This document shows positions 51,952-60,814 of a stretch of DNA of 64,000 bases, piece by piece (position 1 is the stretch's first letter; the number at the start of each line of letters is the position of its first letter). The stretch covers positions 1 to 64,000 of the forward strand of contig JAMPEW010000006.1 in assembly GCA_023664775.1 (NCBI GenBank), read 5' to 3'. The position numbers and the translations under genes were made by a program. Source of the DNA: Clostridium sp. (GTDB lineage Bacteria; Bacillota; Clostridia; Lachnospirales; Lachnospiraceae). The notes beneath the pieces are model-generated. The model saw nothing but the letters and a program-made list of their open reading frames with translations, searched no databases and was not told where the DNA came from.

Positions 51952-54900
51952 CTTCCTCACCTCCAAGCCCCTCAAGAATTTTTTTGTACACCAAATCCCG
52001 CTCCTTATCCTTATATTTCTTATATCTGTAATGATTGCCGCCATACTTATCATCAAAGCGGCAAACATCCTGATACGGGCAGTAAGTACATGCCGTTTTA
52101 TCCCCTGCCTGCATTGGAGCTTTCTCTATCATTCCCTCAAGCATAACATTTGCAAGCGCCCTCGTTTTTTTCATTGCAAAATCCGAAACATTTTTGATAT
52201 ATTCCGGATTGTCGGAAATGCCTTTCAAAGCAAGCTTCTTATCCCTTGCCGCCTTAATATCCTCGTCGCTGTCAGATGCCACGTCCACAAACGGATCCTG
52301 CATTTGAAAATAATACATGCCCTCAGGAATAACCTCAGCAGTTTCGCCGTTCCTCTTATTCTGCTCTCTTACAAGGTCAAGCATGACATTCATATAAACG
52401 GAAAGCTGAAGCTGTAAGCCCTCGTACAGCTCGCTTATTTTAAAATCATGGTTTCCCGATTTGTAATCTATAATCCTTAATTTTATGCTATTTTCCTCGC
52501 TGCTGTAATAAACATCCCCCCTGTCAACAATTCCCGTAAGGGTAATGGTTTCTTCAAGCTGTTCTTTAAACCTGTACTCAAAATATTCGGGCTTTAACCT
52601 GTCGCTTACGGTTATGTCACATAAAGCAGCGGCGGTTCTTTTCCCTATCCTCTTTAACGTATCCTTAAAATAGAGCAGCTTTCCGTCAGCAGCATCAAAT
52701 TCCTTGTCAAAAACCTCCTCAACAAAGCCCTCAACAAGTCTGTCTCTTTCAGTATCGCTGACCGTTTCCCATGCGTTGCCAAGATTATCGTGTACATGTC
52801 TGTAAAGCTTTTCCATTGCGGCATGAAGCAGCGTTCCGATATTCCTGTCGTCTAGGACATTCATTTCCCGCTCCTTAAGTCCAAGCACATACTTGAGGAA
52901 ATATCCGTAGGAGCAGCTTGCGTACTGCTCAAGCCTTGATACGGAAAGGGATGTAAGCTTTAGCTTTATAAGCTCATGTACATCATCTGCAAGCCGCTCT
53001 GGCAGATTATGGTAAAGAAGCCCTGCCCTTACTTGTTCCAAAAGCTTTTTTTCGCCACTGTCATAGTAAAGCCTGTACAAGCCGTAAAGCTGGTAAAGCC
53101 TTTCATCATTTCCCGCCATAAGCGTTTTAAGTCCATCTATTAAAATATCAACACCCGTCGCCTTTGTTCCCGAAAAATCTATCGTCTTTCCCCCATCCGC
53201 AGCTTCCAGCAGTGGAAATATATTACATACCCTGTTTATAATATATGACGGTCTCATTTCCTCATTTTCACTGTTTGCAGTTATATACGATATGTATAGC
53301 CTGTCACTTGGCTTTGTCATATTGACGTAAAGATAAAATTGCTCAATATATGCATTTTGCTTTTCCGTATCAGCAAGCTCAAAGCCGAAGCGGGAAAGCT
53401 TTTCCTTATCCCTGTCGCTTATAATTTGTGCAGCGGCAGGCCTTGCACATAAAATGCCGTCATTTGCATCAAGAATAAACAGTACCTTTATGCCGTCAAG
53501 CCTTGTTCTTGTTATATCTCCTATTGTAATCATATCAAGGCACGTCGGTATGATGCCAAGAGACAAATCCTTAAGCCCAAGCAGAAACAGCTCCTCAAAA
53601 TCACGGATATCGATTATGTCATTCCCCATAATCTGTTCCATCTTGTCAAGAAGCTCACATATTTTCGCATAAAGCATTCCATAAAGCTTTGACATTTCAA
53701 CATTGTCATCCTGAAGGAATTTTTCAGCCTCCATGGCAAGCCTGTTTTCATAGTCAAGGATTTCCATAAACTCCAATATAATAGATGTAAATTTTTTTAC
53801 TGACGCAGTTTTAATCAGCCTGCCGTTTTCCATGATAAATGGCGTTGCAATTTCAATGATATACTCTCTTGCAAAGTCTGTTTCATCCTTCCACTTCCTG
53901 TTCCACATCCATAAGCCCTTTATTCCATGCGCAAGGACATAATTTTCCAGTATTTCCACGTCACAGCAGCTTAATTTTGATACAACGCCTGATTTTATGA
54001 AGGCAAATATGGCGTCATAGGAAAAATTTTCCCTGACAGCTTTAAGTATATGACATATGGCATCAATATATGGATTATTTTTTACGGGCCTGCTGTAATC
54101 CAAAAAGAAAGGAATGTCATACAACGGCATAATCTGTTTTACAATTTCCTCAGTTTCCTCAAAATTGGCAGTAATTATGGCAAAATCCTTATATCTGTAG
54201 CCCTCCCGCATGACAAGTCCCCTTATCACATCTGCCACGCCTGCTATTTCGCTCCTCAAGTTTACATAACTCGAAATATGAATATTGTCAGGCTGCGCTT
54301 CATATTTTTTATAAGGGTATCTAAACAAATTTCTTTCAAGATGGCAAAGCTCCTCATTTTTGCCAAAACCGCTTCCCTCTATCAATATATCATCACACAG
54401 CTCTACCCCATGGCTTATGGCTTTCTCCTTGAGTTTTGTCATGGTTTTTCTTGTGAGATAAAACAGCTCATGCTCCTTCACCATTTTTTTATCATAAAAG
54501 GCTTTATCTATCGTAAAAACGCCGTATACCTTCCTTGCATTGTACAAAAGCTTTTCAATTACCCTGTACTGTATCGGCGTAAAGCCCGTAAAGCCGTCCA
54601 TGACGATAATACTATTTTTTATAAGCATGGATCCGTCGATACAATCTGCCAAAAGCTCTGTGATTTCCTCAGCAACGATGTACTGCTTGCCAAGCTTATT
54701 TAAAAAGGCATCAAAAATAACGGACATGTCAGCTATTTTTTTTCCAAGGAGCGTATCCTCCTCATTGTTTTCTTTCAGGGCTTCCGCTATCGCCCCAATT
54801 TTGCCATGTCCCAAATCATACTGATAAAGCTCCGACATTAGAGATTTTACTTCATCAATAAAGCCGGGCTTATCCAAGGAGCTTCCATATATTTTAAGCT

Positions 54901-55213
54901 TATCCTTTACGCTTCCTGCTACCTGCCGTATCAGCATGCTTTTTCCAAAGTCCTCAAGCACCTTGGCAGTCTTAACTCCCTGCTCATCGAAAACACGGTA
55001 GGCAAGCCTGTTAAAGCCGATGACATCTATATTCATTGCACCGCCTACAGGATTGAGCATCACCATTTTCCTCTGCAAAAGCATGGAATACTGCTCAGGA
55101 ACAAGAAGTATGTAATTCGTATCAGGATTTGCCATTGCTTCGTTTATTATTTTATTGTAAATATAGTGGGATTTGCCTGCGCCTGAGGCGCCCAATATAA
55201 GCTGTAGGGACAT
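51938..55213 (-). CDS. addB: ATP-dependent helicase/nuclease subunit B (AddB)
   Basis: 1091 residues. Starts with the AddB Walker A LQLILGASGAGKSHYIYNKI. The nuclease domain has GIVDRGDVYY and LRIIDYKSGNHDFK. The Fe-S cluster cysteines are one in ASCSYGYFLKYVLGL and three in CTYCPYQDVC about 40 residues from the C-terminus. Chi-recognising subunit of the AddAB exonuclease. SD AAAGGAGG before ATG 55213. First gene of addB-addA-queF-folC. Confidence 0.95.
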   Translation of the reverse strand: MSLQLILGASGAGKSHYIYNKIINEAMANPDTNYILLVPEQYSMLLQRKMVMLNPVGGAMNIDVIGFNRLAYRVFDEQGVKTAKVLEDFGKSMLIRQVAGSVKDKLKIYGSSLDKPGFIDEVKSLMSELYQYDLGHGKIGAIAEALKENNEEDTLLGKKIADMSVIFDAFLNKLGKQYIVAEEITELLADCIDGSMLIKNSIIVMDGFTGFTPIQYRVIEKLLYNARKVYGVFTIDKAFYDKKMVKEHELFYLTRKTMTKLKEKAISHGVELCDDILIEGSGFGKNEELCHLERNLFRYPYKKYEAQPDNIHISSYVNLRSEIAGVADVIRGLVMREGYRYKDFAIITANFEETEEIVKQIMPLYDIPFFLDYSRPVKNNPYIDAICHILKAVRENFSYDAIFAFIKSGVVSKLSCCDVEILENYVLAHGIKGLWMWNRKWKDETDFAREYIIEIATPFIMENGRLIKTASVKKFTSIILEFMEILDYENRLAMEAEKFLQDDNVEMSKLYGMLYAKICELLDKMEQIMGNDIIDIRDFEELFLLGLKDLSLGIIPTCLDMITIGDITRTRLDGIKVLFILDANDGILCARPAAAQIISDRDKEKLSRFGFELADTEKQNAYIEQFYLYVNMTKPSDRLYISYITANSENEEMRPSYIINRVCNIFPLLEAADGGKTIDFSGTKATGVDILIDGLKTLMAGNDERLYQLYGLYRLYYDSGEKKLLEQVRAGLLYHNLPERLADDVHELIKLKLTSLSVSRLEQYASCSYGYFLKYVLGLKEREMNVLDDRNIGTLLHAAMEKLYRHVHDNLGNAWETVSDTERDRLVEGFVEEVFDKEFDAADGKLLYFKDTLKRIGKRTAAALCDITVSDRLKPEYFEYRFKEQLEETITLTGIVDRGDVYYSSEENSIKLRIIDYKSGNHDFKISELYEGLQLQLSVYMNVMLDLVREQNKRNGETAEVIPEGMYYFQMQDPFVDVASDSDEDIKAARDKKLALKGISDNPEYIKNVSDFAMKKTRALANVMLEGMIEKAPMQAGDKTACTYCPYQDVCRFDDKYGGNHYRYKKYKDKERDLVYKKILEGLGGEEDALD

Positions 55214-55230
55214 TTTTACCTCCTTTTTTC

Positions 55231-55259
55231 TTGCCATAACAAGGTATAGATTGTATAAT
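55231..55259 (+). promoter_or_regulatory. SigA-type promoter of the PRTase-like gene
   Basis: Plus strand: -35 TTGCCA (55231-55236), 17-base spacer, -10 TATAAT (55254-55259), about 30 bases before the ATG at 55292, which has SD AAGGGGG. It lies in the short divergent spacer to addB. Confidence 0.65.
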
Positions 55260-55291
55260 AGCCTTAACTATCAAAGTGTAAGGGGGATACT

Positions 55292-55939
55292 ATGGAAAAT
55301 AATACTAATAGTCTAAATATTTATTCGCAATACAATAATCTGATTGCATTGCACGTTACACCGGGGCATTTTGTTACCTCGTCCTCTCATATCAATTACT
55401 ACATTGACATGACTTCTCTTAAAACAAGAAGAAATGAGGCAAAGGCGGCTGCAAAGGCGCTTGTACAGGAATATGTTACCAGCACCATCATTGACACAAT
55501 CGTCTGTCTTGACGGAACTGACATTATAGGCGCTTATCTTGCCGATGAGCTTACAAGTGCAGGCATCATGTCCGCAAACATAAACAATACAGTTTATATT
55601 ATTACGCCTGAGCAAAACTCAGTGGGACAGCTTATTTTTAGGGAAAATTATATGTCCATGATCAGGGACAAAAATATTCTCGTGCTTTTGGCAACTGCCA
55701 CAACAGGAAAAACCGTCCGTACCGCACTTGAGTGTATCGAGTATTACGGTGGAAAAATTGCAGGCGTTTCCTCTATATTCTCTGCTGCCTCGGAGATACA
55801 TGGTCAGAAAATCAACACAATTTTCACAAGTGCCGACATACCTGACTACGCAACCTATCGTGCATCCGAATGTCCTCTCTGCCAGGGAAACCAAACAATC
55901 AATGCGATAGTCAACAGTTTTGGGTATGCCAAATTTTAA
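55292..55939 (+). CDS. Phosphoribosyltransferase-fold protein with degenerate PRPP motif
   Basis: 215 residues. The layout is type I PRTase, PyrE-like: TIIDTIVCLDGTDIIGAYLADELTSAG, a flexible middle, then DKNILVLLATATTGKTVRTALECIEYYGGKIAGVSSIFSA. The PRPP loop keeps TTGKT, but the acidic pair that normally precedes it is replaced by Ala-Thr, so catalysis is doubtful. A pair of Cys near the end (ECPLC) could bind metal. It could be an orotate PRTase relative used for regulation; pyrE itself is absent from the pyr cluster. A shared promoter could serve it and the next gene 115 bases downstream. Confidence 0.6.
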   Translation: MENNTNSLNIYSQYNNLIALHVTPGHFVTSSSHINYYIDMTSLKTRRNEAKAAAKALVQEYVTSTIIDTIVCLDGTDIIGAYLADELTSAGIMSANINNTVYIITPEQNSVGQLIFRENYMSMIRDKNILVLLATATTGKTVRTALECIEYYGGKIAGVSSIFSAASEIHGQKINTIFTSADIPDYATYRASECPLCQGNQTINAIVNSFGYAKF

Positions 55940-56054
55940 ATTTCATTATTAGCATAAATACTCCTCATTAAGAATATATTTTATACAAAAGGTAACAGTC
56001 CTCAAAGGCATCCTTCAAAAGCTGCTTTGAGGGCATATAATGGGGAGTTTTATT

Positions 56055-56501
56055 ATGTCTTCAAACACAAAAATAGTTGTCCTAAAGTCAAAGGAGCTTA
56101 TTTACACCGGCATATTTATCATACTTGGGGTGCTCTTGGTGTTGCTTTTGTTTTATATGTTTTCTCCAAATGATAAGCAAAAAGCTGAAACAGATAACAC
56201 CGAAGCCGTAACTACATATGCTCCCGGCATTTACACATCTTCTATTAACCTTGGCGGAGCCTCACTTCAGGTTTCTGTGACAGTTGACAAGGACTCTGCA
56301 TCCCATGTATCGATAGAGAATCTTGACGAAACCGTAACTGCCATGTACCCGCTTATCACACCTTCACTGGATGAGATTAACTCACAAATAAACAGCGTCA
56401 GCTCTCTTGATGATATTACATACTCCGGCGACACCCAATATACCACCATTATACTAATGGAGGCTGTTAAGCAGGCACTGGAGCAGGCGGAAGTGCAGTA
56501 G
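56055..56501 (+). CDS. Membrane-anchored extracytoplasmic protein, FMN-binding-domain-like
   Basis: 148 residues. One N-terminal helix (about 14-40, LIYTGIFIILGVLLVLLLFYMF) is followed by a soluble part outside: YAPGIYTSSINLGGASLQVSVTVDKDSASHVSIENLDETVTAMYPLITPSLDEINSQI...DDITYSGDTQYTTIILMEAVKQAL. The order of YxG..V.VTVD..I..V and a terminal STTS-like segment resembles FMN-binding domain proteins, but no clear FMN-attachment Thr motif is seen. Start ATG 56055 with GGGGAG 7 bases upstream. Confidence 0.6.
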   Translation: MSSNTKIVVLKSKELIYTGIFIILGVLLVLLLFYMFSPNDKQKAETDNTEAVTTYAPGIYTSSINLGGASLQVSVTVDKDSASHVSIENLDETVTAMYPLITPSLDEINSQINSVSSLDDITYSGDTQYTTIILMEAVKQALEQAEVQ

Positions 56502-56533
56502 GCTGCATTATATTGATTACTCTTTGTAGTCAC

Positions 56534-56693
56534 GGGCTTGCCCCCACTAAGAATTTTATATCATAATGACGAAAACACGCTTTCGCTCGTCTCCGACGTA
56601 ACGGTACCTAAGGTGCTAAAGTACAGCACCTAAGTACCGACGTCTTCAAACGGTTTTCTTATTATGATATAAAATTCTTAGTGCGGCAAGCCC
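56534..56693. repeat. MITE-like near-perfect palindrome, copy B (160 bases)
   Basis: Outer arms: GGGCTTGCCCCCACTAAGAA... on the left and, read from the opposite strand, GGGCTTGCCGCACTAAGAA... on the right. They match for about 33 of 34 bases through TTTTATATCATAAT. Inside lie GCTTTCGCTCG and CTTCAAAC, shared with the copy at 24965-25069. The centre is a second inverted repeat, CGGTACCTAAGGTGCT versus AGCACCTAAGTACCG. No coding capacity. It fills most of the 296-base gap 56502-56797. Confidence 0.8.
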
Positions 56694-56797
56694 TGTCTTA
56701 CGCTTAATGCCTATTTCTGAAATTCTTTTTCTGTTTTTTCATATATAGTGAACGTCAAACATAATATTTTTCTTTGCACGTAATGTTTTATCCTTTC

Positions 56798-57487
56798 TTA
56801 CGCTTTCTTTGTTATAACGCCTCCGGTTTTGTATATGCTGTCTGACGGTACATATCCTCTTACAGGGGACAGTGGATATATGTTTGTGTTTTTTCCGATT
56901 ACGCTTCCCGGATTTAAGACGCTGTTGCAGCCAACCTCAACGTGGTCGCCAAGCATGGCTCCGAATTTTTTAAGTTCTGTATTTATGTCAAAGTCTCCAT
57001 CTGAATTTTTACCCTTTACATGTACATGTGTTTTGTCGCTTTTTACGTTTGAGGTTATTGAGCCTGCGCCCATATGGGATTTGTACCCCAGTATGGAATC
57101 CCCAACATAATTGTAGTGCGGAACCTGCACATTATCAAAAATAATTACGTTTTTAAGCTCCGTGGAATTACCGACAACGCAGCCAGCCCCCACAAGCGCA
57201 TTTCCTCTTATAAATGCACACTGCCTTACCTCCGTGTCTGCACCAATAATTGTTGGACCTGCAATATATGCCGAAGCAAATACCTTTGCAGTTTTGTGTA
57301 TCCATACCTGTGGCGAAGCCTCATCATATTCGTTTTTGTCAAGACGGCTTCCAAGTTCAAGAATATAGTCCTTTATGTTCGGTAACGCCTCCCACGGATA
57401 AGCAAGCTTCTCCAAGTATTCCTTTGCCATCGTATGTTCAAGGCTGTACATGCTTTTTATTGCCAGCTCCGAAATCATGCCATTCAT
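56798..57487 (-). CDS. Left-handed beta-helix (hexapeptide) acyl/nucleotidyltransferase-like protein
   Basis: 229 residues. After a helical N-terminus (about 1-65), hexapeptide repeats run to the end: VWIHKTAKVFASAYIAGPTIIGADTEVRQCAFIRGNALVGAGCVVGNSTELKNVIIFDNVQVPHYNYVGDSILG, then GAGSITSNVKSDKTHVHVKG and VEVGCNSVLNPGSVIGKNTNIYPLSPVRGYVP. This matches the C-terminal half of GlmU/sugar nucleotidyltransferases without the N-terminal pyrophosphorylase domain. SD GGAGG. It may be an acyltransferase or a sugar-nucleotide binding protein. Confidence 0.82.
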   Translation of the reverse strand: MNGMISELAIKSMYSLEHTMAKEYLEKLAYPWEALPNIKDYILELGSRLDKNEYDEASPQVWIHKTAKVFASAYIAGPTIIGADTEVRQCAFIRGNALVGAGCVVGNSTELKNVIIFDNVQVPHYNYVGDSILGYKSHMGAGSITSNVKSDKTHVHVKGKNSDGDFDINTELKKFGAMLGDHVEVGCNSVLNPGSVIGKNTNIYPLSPVRGYVPSDSIYKTGGVITKKA

Positions 57488-57619
57488 TTTATTTATTCCT
57501 CCACTTCATTTCCTTTATAGCCATGTGCAAAGCTCTTTCGCAATAATAGGCTTTGCTCTGTATCATTTAACACCCATAGCATTTATTTCAACCTGCATAC
57601 TAATTAATATTATGTAAAC

Positions 57620-59662
57620 TTATCTTTTTGCTTTTTCTTCCTTTTTCTTCCGTGGCTTAGCACTTTTTTTCTCAGCATAATAAGGCTTTGTCATATCAAA
57701 TATCGTTGTTATTTTGTACTGATTGTCAAGCTGCTTTACAAGCTCCGTATTTTTTATGACAAAGCTATTCATTTTTTCCGTGTATTCTTCCTTTGATATG
57801 GTTCCCTCCGCAACGCCTGTAAGTCCCTTTTCCCAGCTTGCTGTCATCTCTGCCCGAAGAAGGTTGTTGATGGAATAATATACAACATCATAGATAATCT
57901 CGCCGAGAAATGTAGGCGTTACGATCTGCGTTTTTTTATTGAGGGCTATGTATTTGTTTGTAACGAGCTTCGTAATGATGCTGTCACGGGTTGCGCTTGT
58001 TCCTATGCCGCTTCCCTTTATCTGACTTCTAAGCTCCTCATCCTCAATCAGTTGTCCTGCATTTTCCATTGCAAGTATAAGCGTTCCCGAGGAATATCGT
58101 TTCGGTGGGGTCGTCTCCCCCTCCTTAATGTTACATTCCTTTACCAAAAGCTGCTGTCCCTTTTTCAGTCCGTTCAACATATCCATCACGGCAGGCGTAA
58201 GCTTTTCCTCGTTTTCCTTTTTACCCGTCCCCGCTATCTGAAGATACCCGGGTGATACAAGCCTTTTGAAATTAGAAAAGAAATGCTCAGGCTTCTTATC
58301 CTTGTCATCTGTTATGGCTCTTGTTAATACAAGCGCTATTTTTTCATATGCTGCAGCAGGATAAAATATGCTTAAAAACCGTCTTGCTATGATATCATAA
58401 ACCTTTTTTGCAGTTTCCGAAACACTGTTTAATGCTCCGAGCCCCTGCCCTGTCGGTATGATTGCATAATGGTCGGTAATCTGCTTGTCGTTTACATATT
58501 TTGATTTTGCGATACCCTTATATCCGCCCTGATTCATAATATTGTCGGCAAAGGCAGAAAGTGGAGCGTATTTCCTAAGTCCACCGATATTTTTGTGTAT
58601 TTCCTTGGAAACGGCAGTGGAAAGCACTCTTGCATCCGTTCTCGGATATGTGACAAGCTTTTTCTCATAAAGCTCCTGCACAATATTTAATGTATCTGTC
58701 GGACTTATTTTAAACATGGCAGAGCAGTCGTTTTGCAGCTCTGCTAAGTTATAAAGCATAGGCGGTGCCTTTTTTTCCGTCTTTTTTTCAACCTTTTCTA
58801 CTGTGAGGCATAGGGGAGGATTTTTCATAAGCAGTGCAATCAGCTCCCTTGCAGACTCCTCCTTTTTAAAACCATTTTCCTTGTAAAGCAGCGGCGACTT
58901 ATCATAGGTACTTCCCTCCACTGCCTTCCACTCTGCCTCAAATCCGTCAAGCTGTGCCACAACCCTGTAAAACGGCGTAGGAACAAACTCCCTGATTTCC
59001 CTTTCACGCTTTACAATCATACCCAACACACACGTCATGACACGCCCCACGGCAATCACGCATTTTTCAAGCTTTAAATAATTTTTTACCGTATAACTGT
59101 ACTTTAATGTAAGGGCTCTTGAAAAGTTAATCCCCATAAGGTAATCCTCCTTCGCCCTTAAATATGCCGAGTCACTTAAGCTGTCATATTCCGAAAGCTC
59201 CTTTGCTTCACGTATTCCCCTTAATATTTCCTCCTCTGTCTGTGAGTCAATCCAAACCCTCTTTTTTGTTTTGTCATCACCCACATTTGCCATTTGATCC
59301 ACAAGCCTGTATATATATTCTCCCTCACGTCCTGAGTCTGTACAAACGTAGATACATGCCACATCCTCACGGTTCAGCAATCTTTTCACAACATTAAACT
59401 GATTGCTTGCGGCAGGGATTATCTCATACTGAAATATATCGGGAACAAATGGAATCGTATCCATGCTCCACCTTTTTAATTCAGGGTTATATGCATCAGG
59501 ATAGCTCATCGTAACTAAATGTCCCACACACCATGTCACGATAGAATCCTCCGTCTCTATAAAGCCTGTTTTTGCTCCTGCACTATCAGCGCCCTTTACT
59601 CCCAATGCCTTGGCAAATTCCCTTGCCACACTGGGCTTCTCGGCTATATATAAATTCTTCAA
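57620..59662 (-). CDS. topB: DNA topoisomerase III
   Basis: 680 residues. Type IA topoisomerase: TOPRIM domain (NLYIAEKPSVAREFAKALG; CTDSGREGEYIYRLV), then the catalytic Tyr region EKKLVTYPRTDARVLS and LRSQIKGSGIGTSATRDSIITKL. No C-terminal zinc fingers; ends in a Lys-rich tail (SAKPRKKKEEKAKR). It decatenates replication intermediates. The start is TTG at 59662 with GGAGG 7 bases upstream. Single gene. Confidence 0.95.
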   Translation of the reverse strand: MKNLYIAEKPSVAREFAKALGVKGADSAGAKTGFIETEDSIVTWCVGHLVTMSYPDAYNPELKRWSMDTIPFVPDIFQYEIIPAASNQFNVVKRLLNREDVACIYVCTDSGREGEYIYRLVDQMANVGDDKTKKRVWIDSQTEEEILRGIREAKELSEYDSLSDSAYLRAKEDYLMGINFSRALTLKYSYTVKNYLKLEKCVIAVGRVMTCVLGMIVKREREIREFVPTPFYRVVAQLDGFEAEWKAVEGSTYDKSPLLYKENGFKKEESARELIALLMKNPPLCLTVEKVEKKTEKKAPPMLYNLAELQNDCSAMFKISPTDTLNIVQELYEKKLVTYPRTDARVLSTAVSKEIHKNIGGLRKYAPLSAFADNIMNQGGYKGIAKSKYVNDKQITDHYAIIPTGQGLGALNSVSETAKKVYDIIARRFLSIFYPAAAYEKIALVLTRAITDDKDKKPEHFFSNFKRLVSPGYLQIAGTGKKENEEKLTPAVMDMLNGLKKGQQLLVKECNIKEGETTPPKRYSSGTLILAMENAGQLIEDEELRSQIKGSGIGTSATRDSIITKLVTNKYIALNKKTQIVTPTFLGEIIYDVVYYSINNLLRAEMTASWEKGLTGVAEGTISKEEYTEKMNSFVIKNTELVKQLDNQYKITTIFDMTKPYYAEKKSAKPRKKKEEKAKR

Positions 59663-59731
59663 ATTATTTCCTCCAAAATCAGGTCATGCAAGCTACCATG
59701 GGCTGCACCATTTACTTTTTGCAGCATACAG

Positions 59732-59743
59732 CATTACGTAATG
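59732..59743. promoter_or_regulatory. Palindrome CATTACGTAATG in the topB / membrane-protein divergent region
   Basis: A perfect 12-base palindrome. On the minus strand it lies between a TTGTAC-like -35 and TATGCT-like -10, a possible topB promoter. The rest of 59663-59883 shows TATAAT at 59822-59827 on the plus strand, without a good -35. Confidence 0.35.
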
Positions 59744-59883
59744 TGTACAACAAAAAACATTATACCAACATTAAGGGAAAAAAACAATTGAAATAACATA
59801 GGAAAATAACATGCTTTATGATATAATTGTTGAAGCAGCATATTTTGTTCATGGTGGAAAGATTTTGTTTTGGGAGGTTTTTC

Positions 59884-60813
59884 ATGGAGTCTAAGGCTAT
59901 TCGCGCAATTCGGTATTTATCTCTTGTTTCTTCAATTGCAAGTATATTTATGGCATATGTAGGTGCATGTATTGTAAACAATTTTTTTCTTACGTTTTTA
60001 TATAAATATTTTACAGCTTCTGCTTTAGGAATTTTTAGAACTTTAATCATGCTCATTTTTATTCTTCAGGCAATTTTAGGATTTATCCTTTTACATAAAA
60101 ACAAGCTTCTCTTACGCTCACATGGTCAAAGCCAAGCACCACAAGCCATAAATCCATACAGATTTTTAAAGGCTGACAATATTATAAAAGCTTGTACATC
60201 AGGTGTTCTTTTGATATTGGCTGGTCTTATTTTGTGCACTGGTATTATTTTTTCTCTGGACGTGATACTTCTTTTATTGCCAATTGCTGTGATGCTTATA
60301 TTATCCATAAGCAGTCTTACTATAATGAAAAGAAGCCGTACAGAAAATTTTGGAAATACTGCTGAAAATAATATTATTTCAATCAGATGGCTATCCCTTG
60401 TGTCAACAATTATCAGCCTTGCTTTGACAATTCTATATTTATATCTTGCAATTTCTTGTTTTATCTCCGGAAATTTTTGGGTTTATTTTCTTTTGGGCTT
60501 ATTTTCCTTTTGCGTCTTTGTTATTTTCTGTGCGCAGACAATTTTAAGCTTTAGCTTTTTTAATAAAAACAAGCTTCTCTTACGCTCGCATAGTCAAATT
60601 CAAGCACCACAAGACATAAATCCATACAGATTTTTAAAGGCTGACAATATTTTAAAAACCGTTATATCAATTATTTTTTTCATCTTTTACTTTATTGTGC
60701 TTTTTATGCTATTGAGATTTACCGCAGGCGGGTTAATGCTTGTACTGTTCCCGCATGTTATCATACTGTCGCTGTCCATAAAATGCCTTAGCATGATGAA
60801 ACCGGCTGCATAG
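59884..60813 (+). CDS. Internally duplicated membrane protein
   Basis: 309 residues in two homologous halves of ~155, each with about four membrane helices. Each carries the motif NKLLLRSH-x-Q-x-QAPQ-x-INPYRFLKADNI. The repeat is also present at DNA level (82 of 87 bases identical, 468 bases apart), so the duplication is recent or kept homogeneous. SD GGGAGG before ATG 59884; an in-frame ATG at 59827 lies over the probable -10. Family not recognised. Convergent with the DUF308 gene. Confidence 0.75.
   Translation: MESKAIRAIRYLSLVSSIASIFMAYVGACIVNNFFLTFLYKYFTASALGIFRTLIMLIFILQAILGFILLHKNKLLLRSHGQSQAPQAINPYRFLKADNIIKACTSGVLLILAGLILCTGIIFSLDVILLLLPIAVMLILSISSLTIMKRSRTENFGNTAENNIISIRWLSLVSTIISLALTILYLYLAISCFISGNFWVYFLLGLFSFCVFVIFCAQTILSFSFFNKNKLLLRSHSQIQAPQDINPYRFLKADNILKTVISIIFFIFYFIVLFMLLRFTAGGLMLVLFPHVIILSLSIKCLSMMKPAA
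60097..60183 (+). repeat. Direct repeat unit 1 of the duplicated membrane protein
   Basis: 87 bases, 82 identical to 60565-60651. It encodes the NKLLLRSH...INPYRFLKADNI motif. Confidence 0.9.
60565..60651 (+). repeat. Direct repeat unit 2 of the duplicated membrane protein
   Basis: 87 bases, same reading frame as unit 1. The 468-base offset is exactly 156 codons; differences are five substitutions only. Confidence 0.9.
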
Positions 60814-60814
60814 C

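Noticed and set aside
51952-52068. 39-residue N-terminal extension of AddA
   Set aside because: It lies inside addB, and a strong SD precedes the ATG at 51951, which matches the family start.
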